Positions 42,364 to 51,043 of a DNA stretch of 64,000 nt are shown here, in pieces. The DNA comes from an uncultured Pelagibacteraceae bacterium (GTDB lineage: Bacteria; Pseudomonadota; Alphaproteobacteria; Pelagibacterales; Pelagibacteraceae), in NCBI GenBank assembly GCA_902634885.1, contig CACPLR010000002.1, positions 95,543-159,542 on the forward strand, read 5' to 3'. Every line of letters starts with the position of its first letter. The stretch's first letter is position 1. The position numbers and the translations under genes are program-made. A model generated the notes under the pieces. It did not search any database. It was not told the origin of the DNA and saw nothing but the letters and a program-made list of their open reading frames with translations.

Positions 42364-44063
42364 AGCTTAACTCAAGAAAGCTTACAGGTGGTCAAGCTGC
42401 TGTAAAGTCCTTAAAAAAAGAGCAAGTTAAACATGTATTTGGTTTAATTGGATCAGCTACTATGGAAATGTTTGATGCTCTTTATCATGAAAAACAAATT
42501 AAATTTATTGATGTAAGAGATGAAAGAACAGGAACTCATATGGCTGATGGGTATGCAAGAGCTTCTAATCAACCAGGTGTGATTATTGCAGGGCAAAATG
42601 GTCCTGGTGCAACAAATTTAGTAACAGGGCTTGCTCAAGCAAAAGCTGCTTTTTCACCAGTTATATCCTTGGCAGGACTATATTCTACAAAAGATAAAAT
42701 GGAGGATGCATTTCAAGGACTTGATCAACAATCCTTGTTTGAACCTGTAACTAAAAAAACAATTACGTTAAAGAACAGTAAAAATATTCCAAATGCGATA
42801 TCAGATGGATTTAATATTGCGATGTCACCAAGAAGAGGCCCAGTTTGTATAAATTTACCAAGAAACCTACTAGCTGAAAAAAATAATTATAAAATAAATG
42901 AAAAAATAAAATCTTTTAAAAATATAAATAACACTCAATCTAATCCTAAATCAATTAAAAGAGCTGCAAAATTAATAAGCAATTCATCTAAAGGGATAAT
43001 TATTGTTGGAGGTGGAATTAAATATACTTCAGGATTTAAAACAATAATTAAACTTGCAGAATATCTAAATCTTCCAATTGTTACAGCTGCTGGTCATGGA
43101 GATGCAATTCCTTTTAATCATAAATTAAATGCAGGACAGATGGGTCCAAGAGGAAATCCTGTTGCTACTAAATTAACTAAAGAAACTGATGTAATAATCG
43201 CAATTGGAACAAGATTGGGGTTCAATTCAACTTTCTTATCTTATGAGTATATAAATAAAAAAGCAAAAATTATTCAAATTGAATTAGAAAAAAAGATGCT
43301 TGGTAAATACTTTCCAATTCATATTGGGATAAATGCAGATGCAGAAACATCAGCAAATCAAATATTAAATGAATTAAAAAAAAAGAAAATTAAATTAGAG
43401 GTAAAAAACTGGACTAAACAATTTTTAAAAGATCGATCAAATTTTTTATTAAATAGAGATAAAATTAAATATAAGAATTACCCGATACAGCCATTCGGTT
43501 TATTTAAAGAGCTTAGAAAAGTACTACCAAAAAACTCAGCTGTAACATTAGACGCTGGTACTTTGTGTTTACAGGCAACCGATGCATTAGAATATTACAA
43601 TCCTCCAAGTTTATTTACTCCTTTAGATTTTGGTCTTGTTGGTTTTTCTTTTGCATGTGGCCTAGGTGTAAAATTAGCTAAACCAAGAAAAACAGTAATT
43701 AGTCTTATGGGAGATGGTGGTTTTGGTATGACACTTTCTGAATTAAGCACAGCTGTTGAGCACGGTATAAATACAATTACTATTGTAATGAATAATAAAA
43801 GCTGGGGAGCTGAGAAAGCTTATCAAAAGGATTTTTTTGGGAAAAGATATTTAGGTGCTGACATTTCTAGCCCGCCTTTTGATAAGGTTGCAGAATTATA
43901 TGGTGCGAAAGGTTATAAAGTTAAAAAATTATCTGAAGTAAATGATACACTTAAAAGTGCTCTTAAAGTAAACAAACCTGTAGTGATTGAAATAGATGTT
44001 GATCCAAAAGCATTGTACAGTTTTAGAAAAGATAGTTTTAAAAATAAATTAAATGCCAATTAA
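42360..44063 (+). CDS. Thiamine-diphosphate enzyme, acetolactate synthase/Xsc-like
   Basis: 567 residues from GTG overlapping the previous stop (GTGA). Catalytic Glu in VRDERTGTHMADGYARA near 58, central FAD/NAD-like domain, and the ThDP motif GDGGFGMTLSE...VMNNKSWG near 450-480. The phrase SWGAEKAYQKDFFGKRYLG and the C-terminal SFRKDSFKNK resemble sulfoacetaldehyde acetyltransferase (Xsc) more than acetolactate synthase. Xsc releases sulfite and acetyl phosphate. Other benzoylformate- or oxalyl-type ThDP lyases are possible. It lies within the LLM operon, overlapping the next small gene by 11 bp. Confidence 0.8.
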   Translation: MKLNSRKLTGGQAAVKSLKKEQVKHVFGLIGSATMEMFDALYHEKQIKFIDVRDERTGTHMADGYARASNQPGVIIAGQNGPGATNLVTGLAQAKAAFSPVISLAGLYSTKDKMEDAFQGLDQQSLFEPVTKKTITLKNSKNIPNAISDGFNIAMSPRRGPVCINLPRNLLAEKNNYKINEKIKSFKNINNTQSNPKSIKRAAKLISNSSKGIIIVGGGIKYTSGFKTIIKLAEYLNLPIVTAAGHGDAIPFNHKLNAGQMGPRGNPVATKLTKETDVIIAIGTRLGFNSTFLSYEYINKKAKIIQIELEKKMLGKYFPIHIGINADAETSANQILNELKKKKIKLEVKNWTKQFLKDRSNFLLNRDKIKYKNYPIQPFGLFKELRKVLPKNSAVTLDAGTLCLQATDALEYYNPPSLFTPLDFGLVGFSFACGLGVKLAKPRKTVISLMGDGGFGMTLSELSTAVEHGINTITIVMNNKSWGAEKAYQKDFFGKRYLGADISSPPFDKVAELYGAKGYKVKKLSEVNDTLKSALKVNKPVVIEIDVDPKALYSFRKDSFKNKLNAN

Positions 44064-44364
44064 ATTAACAATCTTAGTTTCGTTGGTTGTTTCGTCGATA
44101 TTGTATTGGTCATTATCTAATATATGTAGATTTAATTACTCAATTGATAAAAAAACTAAGATTTTAAATGAGATTGCAAAAGAAGCTGAGATTGATTTTG
44201 GTTCTGCCAAAGTTTATTACTTCAAAGAATTAAATTGCCTACCAGCAGACACTGAATTTGAATTTCAAAGGTTAATTAGTAATTTAAGTCATGTTAGTAT
44301 CTTAGTTATGCAGCAATTGACTACGGATATACGGGGAATTAGAGTTGAGGAATTAAAAAAATAA
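44053..44364 (+). CDS. Hypothetical small membrane-anchored protein
   Basis: 103 residues with one N-terminal hydrophobic segment (KLTILVSLVVSSILYWSL, about 4-21), which can be a signal anchor, and a short soluble domain with two Cys (NICRF, LNCLP). It overlaps the ThDP-enzyme gene by 11 bp and is 1 bp before the DUF1185 gene, so it belongs to the operon. No family recognised. It could be an operon-specific accessory factor; expression and start codon are unproven. Confidence 0.5.
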   Translation: MPIKLTILVSLVVSSILYWSLSNICRFNYSIDKKTKILNEIAKEAEIDFGSAKVYYFKELNCLPADTEFEFQRLISNLSHVSILVMQQLTTDIRGIRVEELKK

Positions 44365-44365
44365 A

Positions 44366-44950
44366 ATGGAACTTAAACTTAGAAAATTTGCCAAATTTTT
44401 AGATAAAACATTTATAGAGGGGGGAAAAGAAGCAAAAGACCCCGTGCTTTTAGTTTCAGTTGCTGCAGTAATACAAAATCCTTGGGCTGGAAGAGGTTTT
44501 GTTGAAGATATTAAGCCTGAAATTTTAGAACTAGCACCAAAACTCGGTGATATTTTAGTTCCAGAACTTATTAAAGAAATTGGTTCGAGTGATAAGATTC
44601 AAGCATATGGGAAGGCTGCAATAGTTGGTCTAAATGGTGAAATAGAACATGCTTCTGCTTTTATACATACTTTAAGATTTGGAAACAAATTTAGAGATGC
44701 AGTTGGTGGAACAGCATATTTAAGTTTTACAAATACAAGGGGACCTGCTGGATCAAAAATTTCAATTCCTATGATGCATAAAAAAGATCCAGGATTGAGG
44801 CCATTCTACCTTACTCACGAATTCACAATTCATGACGCTCCAAATGAAAATGAGATAGTTGTTGCAATAGGTGGTGCTCCATTTGGAAGGGCGCATGCAA
44901 GAACTGGCGACAGATACCAAGATATGAAAGAAATGGGCATTGAACAATAA
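44366..44950 (+). CDS. Amino acid synthesis family protein (DUF1185)
   Basis: 194 residues. VAAVIQNPWAGRGFVEDIKPEI near 31-52, GKAAIVGLNGEIEHASAFIHT near 81 and VVAIGGAPFGRAHARTGDRY near 166 are characteristic of the DUF1185 (Amino_synth) family. The name comes from annotation history; the biochemical role is not established. The family is frequently next to luciferase-like monooxygenases and hydrolases, as here. Three bp separate it from the alpha/beta hydrolase gene. Confidence 0.82.
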   Translation: MELKLRKFAKFLDKTFIEGGKEAKDPVLLVSVAAVIQNPWAGRGFVEDIKPEILELAPKLGDILVPELIKEIGSSDKIQAYGKAAIVGLNGEIEHASAFIHTLRFGNKFRDAVGGTAYLSFTNTRGPAGSKISIPMMHKKDPGLRPFYLTHEFTIHDAPNENEIVVAIGGAPFGRAHARTGDRYQDMKEMGIEQ

Positions 44951-44953
44951 ATA

Positions 44954-45727
44954 ATGATCAATGCAAAAGACTCATACAATACCTTCTACTCATTTAATCG
45001 AAAATCTGGAATTCCTTTAGTATTTATCCATGGTGTAGGCTTGAATAATACAATTTGGGAACCTCAAGTAAATGCATTTGAGAATAGTGTATTAACATAT
45101 GATATTCTAGGACATGGAAAAACTCCTCTTAACAAAGATAAAATTTCATTTGATATTTTTTCAGACCAATTATTAAATTTGATTAATGAACTCAATATTG
45201 AAAAAATTCACTTAATTGGTTTTTCAATTGGATCATTGATAGCAAGAAATTTTGCATGTAAATTCAATGAAAGACTTAAATCTTTAACATTGCTATGTTC
45301 AATATTTAAAAGAAGTATAGAACAACAAAAATTAGTAAATGATAGGTTTGAACTAGCCAAGAAAAGTAAGAAATTATCAAAACAAGCTCTAAAAAGATGG
45401 TTTACAGACGATTACTTAAAAAAAAACCCTGATACATATAAAAAAATAAGTAAATTATTAGATACAAACGACATGAATAATTTTTTAAAAGTATATTCAC
45501 TTTTTGTAAATCATGAAGATCAAGAGGATTTTTCAAAGATAAAAGTAAATACCTTAATAATGACTGGAGAAGGTGATATAGGGTCTACACCTCAAATGTC
45601 TGAGGAATTAAGTAAAGAAATTGAGAATTCTTACTTTAAAATAATCCCTGAAGGAAAACATCTATGTAGTATAGAATGTTCCGATAAAGTAAATTTAGAA
45701 ATTAAAAAACATATAGAAAATGCCTGA
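44954..45727 (+). CDS. Alpha/beta hydrolase
   Basis: 257 residues. Oxyanion-hole motif FIHGVGLN near 24-31, nucleophile elbow GFSIGS with S91, acid in MTGEGDIGSTP near 200, and catalytic His in EGKHLCSIE near 236. Resembles 3-oxoadipate enol-lactonase-like hydrolases, consistent with opening a lactone or cutting an ester/amide made by the monooxygenase. Its last 8 bp overlap the ALDH gene. Substrate unknown. Confidence 0.85.
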   Translation: MINAKDSYNTFYSFNRKSGIPLVFIHGVGLNNTIWEPQVNAFENSVLTYDILGHGKTPLNKDKISFDIFSDQLLNLINELNIEKIHLIGFSIGSLIARNFACKFNERLKSLTLLCSIFKRSIEQQKLVNDRFELAKKSKKLSKQALKRWFTDDYLKKNPDTYKKISKLLDTNDMNNFLKVYSLFVNHEDQEDFSKIKVNTLIMTGEGDIGSTPQMSEELSKEIENSYFKIIPEGKHLCSIECSDKVNLEIKKHIENA

Positions 45728-47201
45728 GTTAAAAAAATATAAAATGTTTATAAATGGTGAGTGGGTTAATTCAGACACTGAAAAAACTTTTGAAACGCTT
45801 AATCCTGAAAATAATAAACCTTGGGCTGTAGTCCCAGAAGCAAGCGCAAGTGATGTTGATAGAGCAGTAAAAGCTGCACAAAAAGCATTTGAAGGCGAAT
45901 GGCCTAAATTGTTGCCAAAAGAAAGAGCAAGATATCTGAGGATGATAGGAGATAAACTTAGAGATAATGCTGAACATTTGGGGAAAATAGAAACAATTGA
46001 TACTGGAAAACTTTATAGAGAAACATACAAACAAGCCAACTACATAGCTGAATATTATGATTATTATGCAGGTCTTGCTGATAAGGTTGAAGGCACAGTT
46101 CTTCCAATAGACAAACCAAACATTCAAGCAATAACGACGAGAATACCAATCGGTGTAGTTGTTGCAATTGTTCCTTGGAACTCACAAATGTTTCTAACTG
46201 CAACGAAACTTGCACCAGCATTAGCAATGGGGAATACAGTTGTTATTAAATGCTCTGAGTTAGCACCTGCAACAATGTTTGAATTTGCAAAATTAATCGA
46301 GGAAACTGGTATTCCAAAAGGAGTTGTAAATGTTATTTCTGGTTTTGGAGAACCTTGTGGTAGAGCTCTTACATCGCATAATCTAGTTGAAAAAATTGCA
46401 TTTACTGGTGGACCAGATACTGCTCGTCATATCATTATAAATTCTGCGCAAAATTTATCTGAAGTAAGCTTAGAACTTGGAGGAAAAAGTCCTGTTGCAG
46501 TATTTAATGATGCAAATCAAGAAAATGCAATTAATGGTATTACCGCAGGAATTTTTGGTGCCAGTGGACAAAGTTGCATTGCTGGATCTAGGCTTTATTT
46601 GCAGGAAGAGATTTATGATGAATTTTTAGACAAACTATCAAAAAGAGCTGAGAAAATAAAAATTGGAGCTCCAATGGATCCTGAAACTGAGATGGGTCCA
46701 ATAAGTAACTATAAACAATTAGAGGTCATTGAAAAAAATATTAAACTAACGCTTGAACAAGGTGGAAGATTAAAATGTGGTGGACAAAGACATTCATTTT
46801 CTAATGAAGGTTATTATTTTCCAGCAACAATTATAGAATGTGATAACCATAATTTACCGGTTGCTGAGAATGAATTGTTTGGACCTGTTTTATCAGTAAT
46901 GAAATTTAAAACTGAAGAAGAAGTTGTTTCTAAGATGAATGATAACCAGTATGGATTATCGTCAGGCGTATACACTTCCGATCTTGCAAGAGGTATGAGG
47001 GTTTCAAAAGCAATTAGAGCTGGAATTACTTTTGTTAATACTTATCGATTGATTTCACCAACTGCTCCATTTGGCGGTATAAAGGATAGCGGATATGGAA
47101 AAGAGGCTGGACTAGAATCTATTAAAGATTACACTCGTGTGAAGACTACATGGTTTTATACTTCTGATGAGCCTACCTTGGATCCATTTTCAATTAGATA
47201 A
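45720..47201 (+). CDS. Aldehyde dehydrogenase family protein
   Basis: 493 residues, complete. IVPWNSQMFLTATKLAPALAMGN near 143, LELGGKSPVAVF with the base Glu near 255, and catalytic Cys in GASGQSCIAGSRL near 287. The C-terminal PTAPFGGIKDSGYGKEAGLE is followed by an extra DEPTLDPFSIR tail. It resembles ALDHs acting on semialdehydes and on heterocycle-derived aldehydes such as the trigonelline-pathway enzyme, as well as betaine aldehyde dehydrogenases. It is the last gene of the LLM operon. Confidence 0.87.
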   Translation: MPELKKYKMFINGEWVNSDTEKTFETLNPENNKPWAVVPEASASDVDRAVKAAQKAFEGEWPKLLPKERARYLRMIGDKLRDNAEHLGKIETIDTGKLYRETYKQANYIAEYYDYYAGLADKVEGTVLPIDKPNIQAITTRIPIGVVVAIVPWNSQMFLTATKLAPALAMGNTVVIKCSELAPATMFEFAKLIEETGIPKGVVNVISGFGEPCGRALTSHNLVEKIAFTGGPDTARHIIINSAQNLSEVSLELGGKSPVAVFNDANQENAINGITAGIFGASGQSCIAGSRLYLQEEIYDEFLDKLSKRAEKIKIGAPMDPETEMGPISNYKQLEVIEKNIKLTLEQGGRLKCGGQRHSFSNEGYYFPATIIECDNHNLPVAENELFGPVLSVMKFKTEEEVVSKMNDNQYGLSSGVYTSDLARGMRVSKAIRAGITFVNTYRLISPTAPFGGIKDSGYGKEAGLESIKDYTRVKTTWFYTSDEPTLDPFSIR

Positions 47202-47290
47202 TGTCAAATATAAGCCAAAATTACTTATTGAAATATTAATTGAATAATATTTTAATTAGTCTTTATAAATTGTTAACAATTAGAGGGAAA
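47202..47290 (+). promoter_or_regulatory. Promoter and palindrome upstream of the Liv-type binding-protein gene
   Basis: A -35 TTGAAT (47240-47245), an 18-bp spacer and -10 TATAAA (47264-47269) form a reasonable sigma-70 promoter. Overlapping the end of the -10 is the perfect palindrome ATTGTTAACAAT (47269-47280), which could be an operator, and AGAGGGA provides the ribosome site before ATG 47291. Confidence 0.45.
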
Positions 47291-48472
47291 ATGAAAAAAT
47301 TAATTATGACTGCAACAATTCTTGTCATGACAATGACATCAAATGTTGTTGCAGATATAAAAATGGGGATAATATTAGGATTTACAGGTCCTATTGAGTC
47401 TCTTACTCCAGCAATGGCTGCTTCTGCTGAGCTTGCATTTAAAGAAGCTTCAGACTCAGGTTCATTATTAGGTGGAGAAAAAATTTCAATTGAGAGAGCA
47501 GATTCAACTTGTGTAGATTCAGCGGCAGCTACTACAGCAGCTGAAGGCTTAGTATCTGGCGGAGTTGTTGCTATTATGGGTGCTGACTGTTCAGGAGTAA
47601 CTGGTGCAATTGCAACTAATGTCGCTGTACCTAATGGTGTTGTTATGATTTCACCATCTGCAACTTCTCCAGGATTGACAGACCTAAATGATAATGGTTA
47701 TTTCTTCAGAACTGCACCATCTGATGCAAGAGGTGGTCAAGTTTTAGCTGATATTACTAAAGACAGAAAAGTAAAATCAATTGCTGTTACTCACACAAAC
47801 AATGACTATGGTAAAGGTTTAGCAGATGTGTACGTAGCAGCTGTGAAAGCACACGGTATAAGTGTTACAGCAGTCACTGCTCATGAAGAAGGTAAAGGAG
47901 ACTATGGTGCAGAAGTGGCTACTTTAGCTGCAGCTGGAGGTGATGCTTTGGCAGTACTTGGTTATCTTGATCAAGCTGGTGGTATGATAATTCAAGGGTC
48001 ATTGGACTCTGGTGCATTTGATGTATTTGTACTTTCAGACGGAATGATTGGCGACTCCCTTACAGACAGATTTGGAAAAGATTTGAACAAATCATTTGGT
48101 TCTTTGCCTGGATCAACAGGAAAAGGAGCTGGAAAATTTGCTGAAGTAGCTAAAGCTGGCGGAATTGACTCGTCAGGGCCATACACTGGAGAATCATATG
48201 ATGCAGCAGCATTAATAGCTCTTTCTATGCAAGCAGGTGGAAAAGCAGAAAAAGGAACAATTCAAGCAAATGTTATGAGTGTTGCAAATGCTCCTGGAAC
48301 AAAAATTTACCCAGGTGAACTAAAAAAAGCTCTTGATTTATTAGCTAAAGGAAAAAAGGTTAATTACGAGGGAGCAACTGGTGTTGAATTTACTGATGTT
48401 GGTGAAGCTTTTGGATCTTTCTTGGAAAAAGAAATCAAAGGCGGTAAGTTTAAAACAAAAAAACAAAGATAA
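47291..48472 (+). CDS. livK: Branched-chain amino-acid-type ABC substrate-binding protein
   Basis: 393 residues from ATG 47291; this start is preferred over 47240 because it follows AGAGGGA and gives a normal signal peptide (LIMTATILVMTMTSNVVA). Mature start DIKMGIILGFTGPIES, then GGVVAIMGADCSGVTGAIA and ISPSATSPGLTDL are typical periplasmic type I binding-protein segments. Ligand is probably an amino acid, amide or related zwitterion. It follows the LLM operon and converges on the livMHFG-type genes, which lack another binding protein, so they most likely form one transporter. Confidence 0.88.
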   Translation: MKKLIMTATILVMTMTSNVVADIKMGIILGFTGPIESLTPAMAASAELAFKEASDSGSLLGGEKISIERADSTCVDSAAATTAAEGLVSGGVVAIMGADCSGVTGAIATNVAVPNGVVMISPSATSPGLTDLNDNGYFFRTAPSDARGGQVLADITKDRKVKSIAVTHTNNDYGKGLADVYVAAVKAHGISVTAVTAHEEGKGDYGAEVATLAAAGGDALAVLGYLDQAGGMIIQGSLDSGAFDVFVLSDGMIGDSLTDRFGKDLNKSFGSLPGSTGKGAGKFAEVAKAGGIDSSGPYTGESYDAAALIALSMQAGGKAEKGTIQANVMSVANAPGTKIYPGELKKALDLLAKGKKVNYEGATGVEFTDVGEAFGSFLEKEIKGGKFKTKKQR

Positions 48473-48485
48473 TACTTAAAATTTT

Positions 48486-48518
48486 ATATACCCCAGTGAA
48501 GAATACGCTGGGGTATAT
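48486..48518 (+). terminator. Intrinsic terminator after the Liv-type binding-protein gene
   Basis: An 11-bp stem ATATACCCCAG / CTGGGGTATAT with an 11-nt loop lies 14 bp after the stop. The stretch behind it is T-rich (TTTGTTCTTTTTAATTTTTAA) rather than a clean T-run. It can also stop the convergent minus-strand transcript. Confidence 0.8.
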
Positions 48519-48591
48519 TGTAAATTTGTTCTTTTTAATTTTTAATAAGTAAAAAATTGTATATCTCTAAATCTGTTGTTGTAAGGAAATT

Positions 48592-48663
48592 TTAAAAAAA
48601 TAAATACTTATCTGCCATGTACAAAGCCCAAGCTATTGCAGCACCTGTAATAATATATTTCAT
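48592..48663 (-). CDS. Candidate 23-residue hydrophobic microprotein coupled to livM
   Basis: Too short for the ORF track. The livM stop and this ATG overlap as TAATG, the classic arrangement for coupled translation. The product starts MKYIITGAAIAWALY and is one short hydrophobic helix of about 16 residues with a D-K pair near the end. Its place as last cistron of the operon suggests a small membrane subunit or regulator of the transporter. Chance cannot be excluded for so short a frame, but the exact overlap and non-random hydrophobicity favour a real gene. Confidence 0.45.
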   Translation of the reverse strand: MKYIITGAAIAWALYMADKYLFF

Positions 48664-50033
48664 TATTGTTTAATTATTTTTTCTGGTATTATACCTTTAG
48701 GTCTATATCTCATAATCATCAATAATCCAATTCCAATCACAAGAAACCTAAAGTATGAAGCGCTCTCAATTAAATGAACTCTTAAAGCATGAGTTTCAGG
48801 CATATGAGAAGTAAATAAATTGATCAAAAACAAGGCAATAGGAGCCGCCTCAACCCAAAGAAACCATACAACAAATCCACCAAGTATAGCCCCAAAGTTA
48901 TTTCCAGTTCCCCCTACAATAACCATAACCCATATAACAAAAGTATATCTCATTGGACGATAACTCCCAGGAGTAAACAAGCCGTCATTAGTAACCATCA
49001 TTGCCCCTGCAAGTCCAACTACAGCAGATCCTAAAACAAATATAAGTAAATGTTCTTTGACAATATTTTTACCCATTGCACTGGCAGCTTCCTCATTGTC
49101 TCTAATTGCCCTCATCTTACGACCCCATGGAGAATATAAAGCCTTTTGAGTAACAATTAATAAAATAACCACAACTGTTAAAAATAAACCTGTAAAACAA
49201 AGTTTCACATAAACAGAGGAAGCTTCTATAACCATTTGATTAAGAGCTTCCTGTTTTTCTGTTGCTGAGCTAATTAAGCTTAATTTTTTTGAATGAAATT
49301 TTTCAACTAAATTAATAAACCAATCAGATGTTTGTAAATCAATTTCGTATGGCGCAGGTCTTTTTAGTCCAATTACATTTTTGACACCTCTTGCTAACCA
49401 TTCCTCATGTTTAATTATTGAGACTACGATTTCAGCAATTAGAAGTGTAGCAATTGCAAGATAATCTGCTCTCAAACCTAATGCAATTTTCCCAATCACA
49501 AACGCTAACCCCGCTGCAAATAAACCACCCACAATCCATGAAAATAAAACTGGCATGCCAAGTCCACCAAGAAAACCTGTTTTAGCAGGATCAATCGCCT
49601 CAATAGCTTCTATACCAGGAGTAGCAGTAACATTTAATACAAGTATCCCTCCAATAACAATTAAAGCAATACTATAATTTCTTATTTTTGATTTTTTAAA
49701 ATGATTTAAAAGGTATCTTACAGTTATCACCATAGCCACTATTATCAGTATACAGGCAAGAATATTCAATCCACCCACTTGCCATGCTTTCTTAACTGGA
49801 TCTACTGAGACTAAAACTACAGCTAACCCACCAAGTGCGGTATACCCCATAATACCAAAGTTTATTAAACCCGCATAACCCCATTGTATATTTGCACCAA
49901 TAGTCATAACAGCTGAAATTAAACAATAATTCATTATAGTAAGAGCAATCGACCAAGATTGAAATATTCCCACCAATATTATTAAAATTAACATTATTGA
50001 ATATGCTGCAATTACATTTGAATAGTTTCTCAT
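48663..50033 (-). CDS. livM: Branched-chain amino-acid-type ABC permease LivM
   Basis: 456 residues, longer than many LivM (about 320-420). Family marks are GYAGLINFGIMGYTALGG near 53, the ADYLAIATLLIAEI segment near 190, and the ATPase-docking loop MRAIRDNEEAASAMGKN near 315. A hydrophilic insert of about 70 residues (around 215-275, KRPAPYEIDLQTSDWF) lies between helices. It overlaps livH by 4 bp upstream and the candidate microprotein by 1 bp downstream. Confidence 0.9.
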   Translation of the reverse strand: MRNYSNVIAAYSIMLILIILVGIFQSWSIALTIMNYCLISAVMTIGANIQWGYAGLINFGIMGYTALGGLAVVLVSVDPVKKAWQVGGLNILACILIIVAMVITVRYLLNHFKKSKIRNYSIALIVIGGILVLNVTATPGIEAIEAIDPAKTGFLGGLGMPVLFSWIVGGLFAAGLAFVIGKIALGLRADYLAIATLLIAEIVVSIIKHEEWLARGVKNVIGLKRPAPYEIDLQTSDWFINLVEKFHSKKLSLISSATEKQEALNQMVIEASSVYVKLCFTGLFLTVVVILLIVTQKALYSPWGRKMRAIRDNEEAASAMGKNIVKEHLLIFVLGSAVVGLAGAMMVTNDGLFTPGSYRPMRYTFVIWVMVIVGGTGNNFGAILGGFVVWFLWVEAAPIALFLINLFTSHMPETHALRVHLIESASYFRFLVIGIGLLMIMRYRPKGIIPEKIIKQ

Positions 50034-51043
50034 AGGGTTTTGCCTTTAAATATTCCTGATGGTCTTACTAATAAAACAATTACTAAAATTGAGAATGAAA
50101 TTGCAAATTTATAATCTGTAGAAAGTAGCTGTAATAAAGAGTCGGGCTCTAGAGACTCTGGTAAAAGATATGACATAAATCTTTTGTAAGCATAAGTTAA
50201 AAATATTTCTGCAAATGCAATTACATATCCTCCAAGGAATGCACCAAAAGGATTACCAATACCTCCAACTATTGCAGCGGCAAAAATTGGAAGCATATTG
50301 TTAAAATAAACAAATGGCCTATAGCTTTTATCCAAACCATACAAAACTCCACCGATTGTTGCTAAAATTCCAGCTATAATCCAGGTAATCATTACAACCT
50401 TCTTAGGATCTATTCCTGATAATAAAGCTAAATCCTCATTATCAGAATAAGCTCTCATACTTTTTCCTGTTTTAGTCTTATTTAAAAACCAAAACATAAT
50501 TGAAACTATAATTAGAGTTAAAATAACAGTAATTGCTTGCGAGGATTTTAAAGTTATACCTTCATTTAATCCTGTAATTTCTTTAAATTCATTTGCTTTT
50601 AAAATAAATTTTTCTCCATCAATAAATCTTCTATCAGAAGGTCCTATAATAATTCTTATTATTGCTTGAGTTACAAACATAACACCAACACTAACCATAG
50701 CAAACTGGACAGGAGGACTTTTTTTTATTCGATAATAACTAAAAACAAATTTATCAATCAAAAGCATATAAATAATCATTGCAATTATTGCAAAAGGAAT
50801 TGTCAGCAATGCTGTTGGTAAAAAACCAAAATTAATTCCTATAGTTTGAAAATAATAAGTCAGCAAAACAGCAAACATGGTTCCAAAGGACATCATGTCT
50901 CCAGTTGCAAAATTAGCAAACCTTAAAACCGCGTAAATTAATGTTACAAATATTGCACCTAACGCAAGTTGAGATCCATAAGTTAAGGCAGGTATAACTG
51001 TGAAATTTATTAAAACTGTTAAAGCGTTTAATATATCCATCAT
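50030..51043 (-). CDS. livH: Branched-chain amino-acid-type ABC permease LivH
   Basis: 337 residues with eight or so helices. LGAIFVTLIYAVLRFANFATGDMMSFGTM near 27-55 and GNPFGAFLGGYVIAFAEIF near 262 are LivH signatures; the docking loop is MRAYSDNEDLALLSGIDPKKV near 196. A periplasmic insert (DRRFIDGEKFILKANEFKEI) is longer than in E. coli LivH. Overlaps livF by 4 bp and livM by 4 bp, as usual in such operons. Confidence 0.9.
   Translation of the reverse strand: MMDILNALTVLINFTVIPALTYGSQLALGAIFVTLIYAVLRFANFATGDMMSFGTMFAVLLTYYFQTIGINFGFLPTALLTIPFAIIAMIIYMLLIDKFVFSYYRIKKSPPVQFAMVSVGVMFVTQAIIRIIIGPSDRRFIDGEKFILKANEFKEITGLNEGITLKSSQAITVILTLIIVSIMFWFLNKTKTGKSMRAYSDNEDLALLSGIDPKKVVMITWIIAGILATIGGVLYGLDKSYRPFVYFNNMLPIFAAAIVGGIGNPFGAFLGGYVIAFAEIFLTYAYKRFMSYLLPESLEPDSLLQLLSTDYKFAISFSILVIVLLVRPSGIFKGKTL

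Noticed and set aside
45771-46227. Overlapping minus-strand ORFs of 118 and 89 codons
   Set aside because: Shadows of the aldehyde dehydrogenase gene in other frames.
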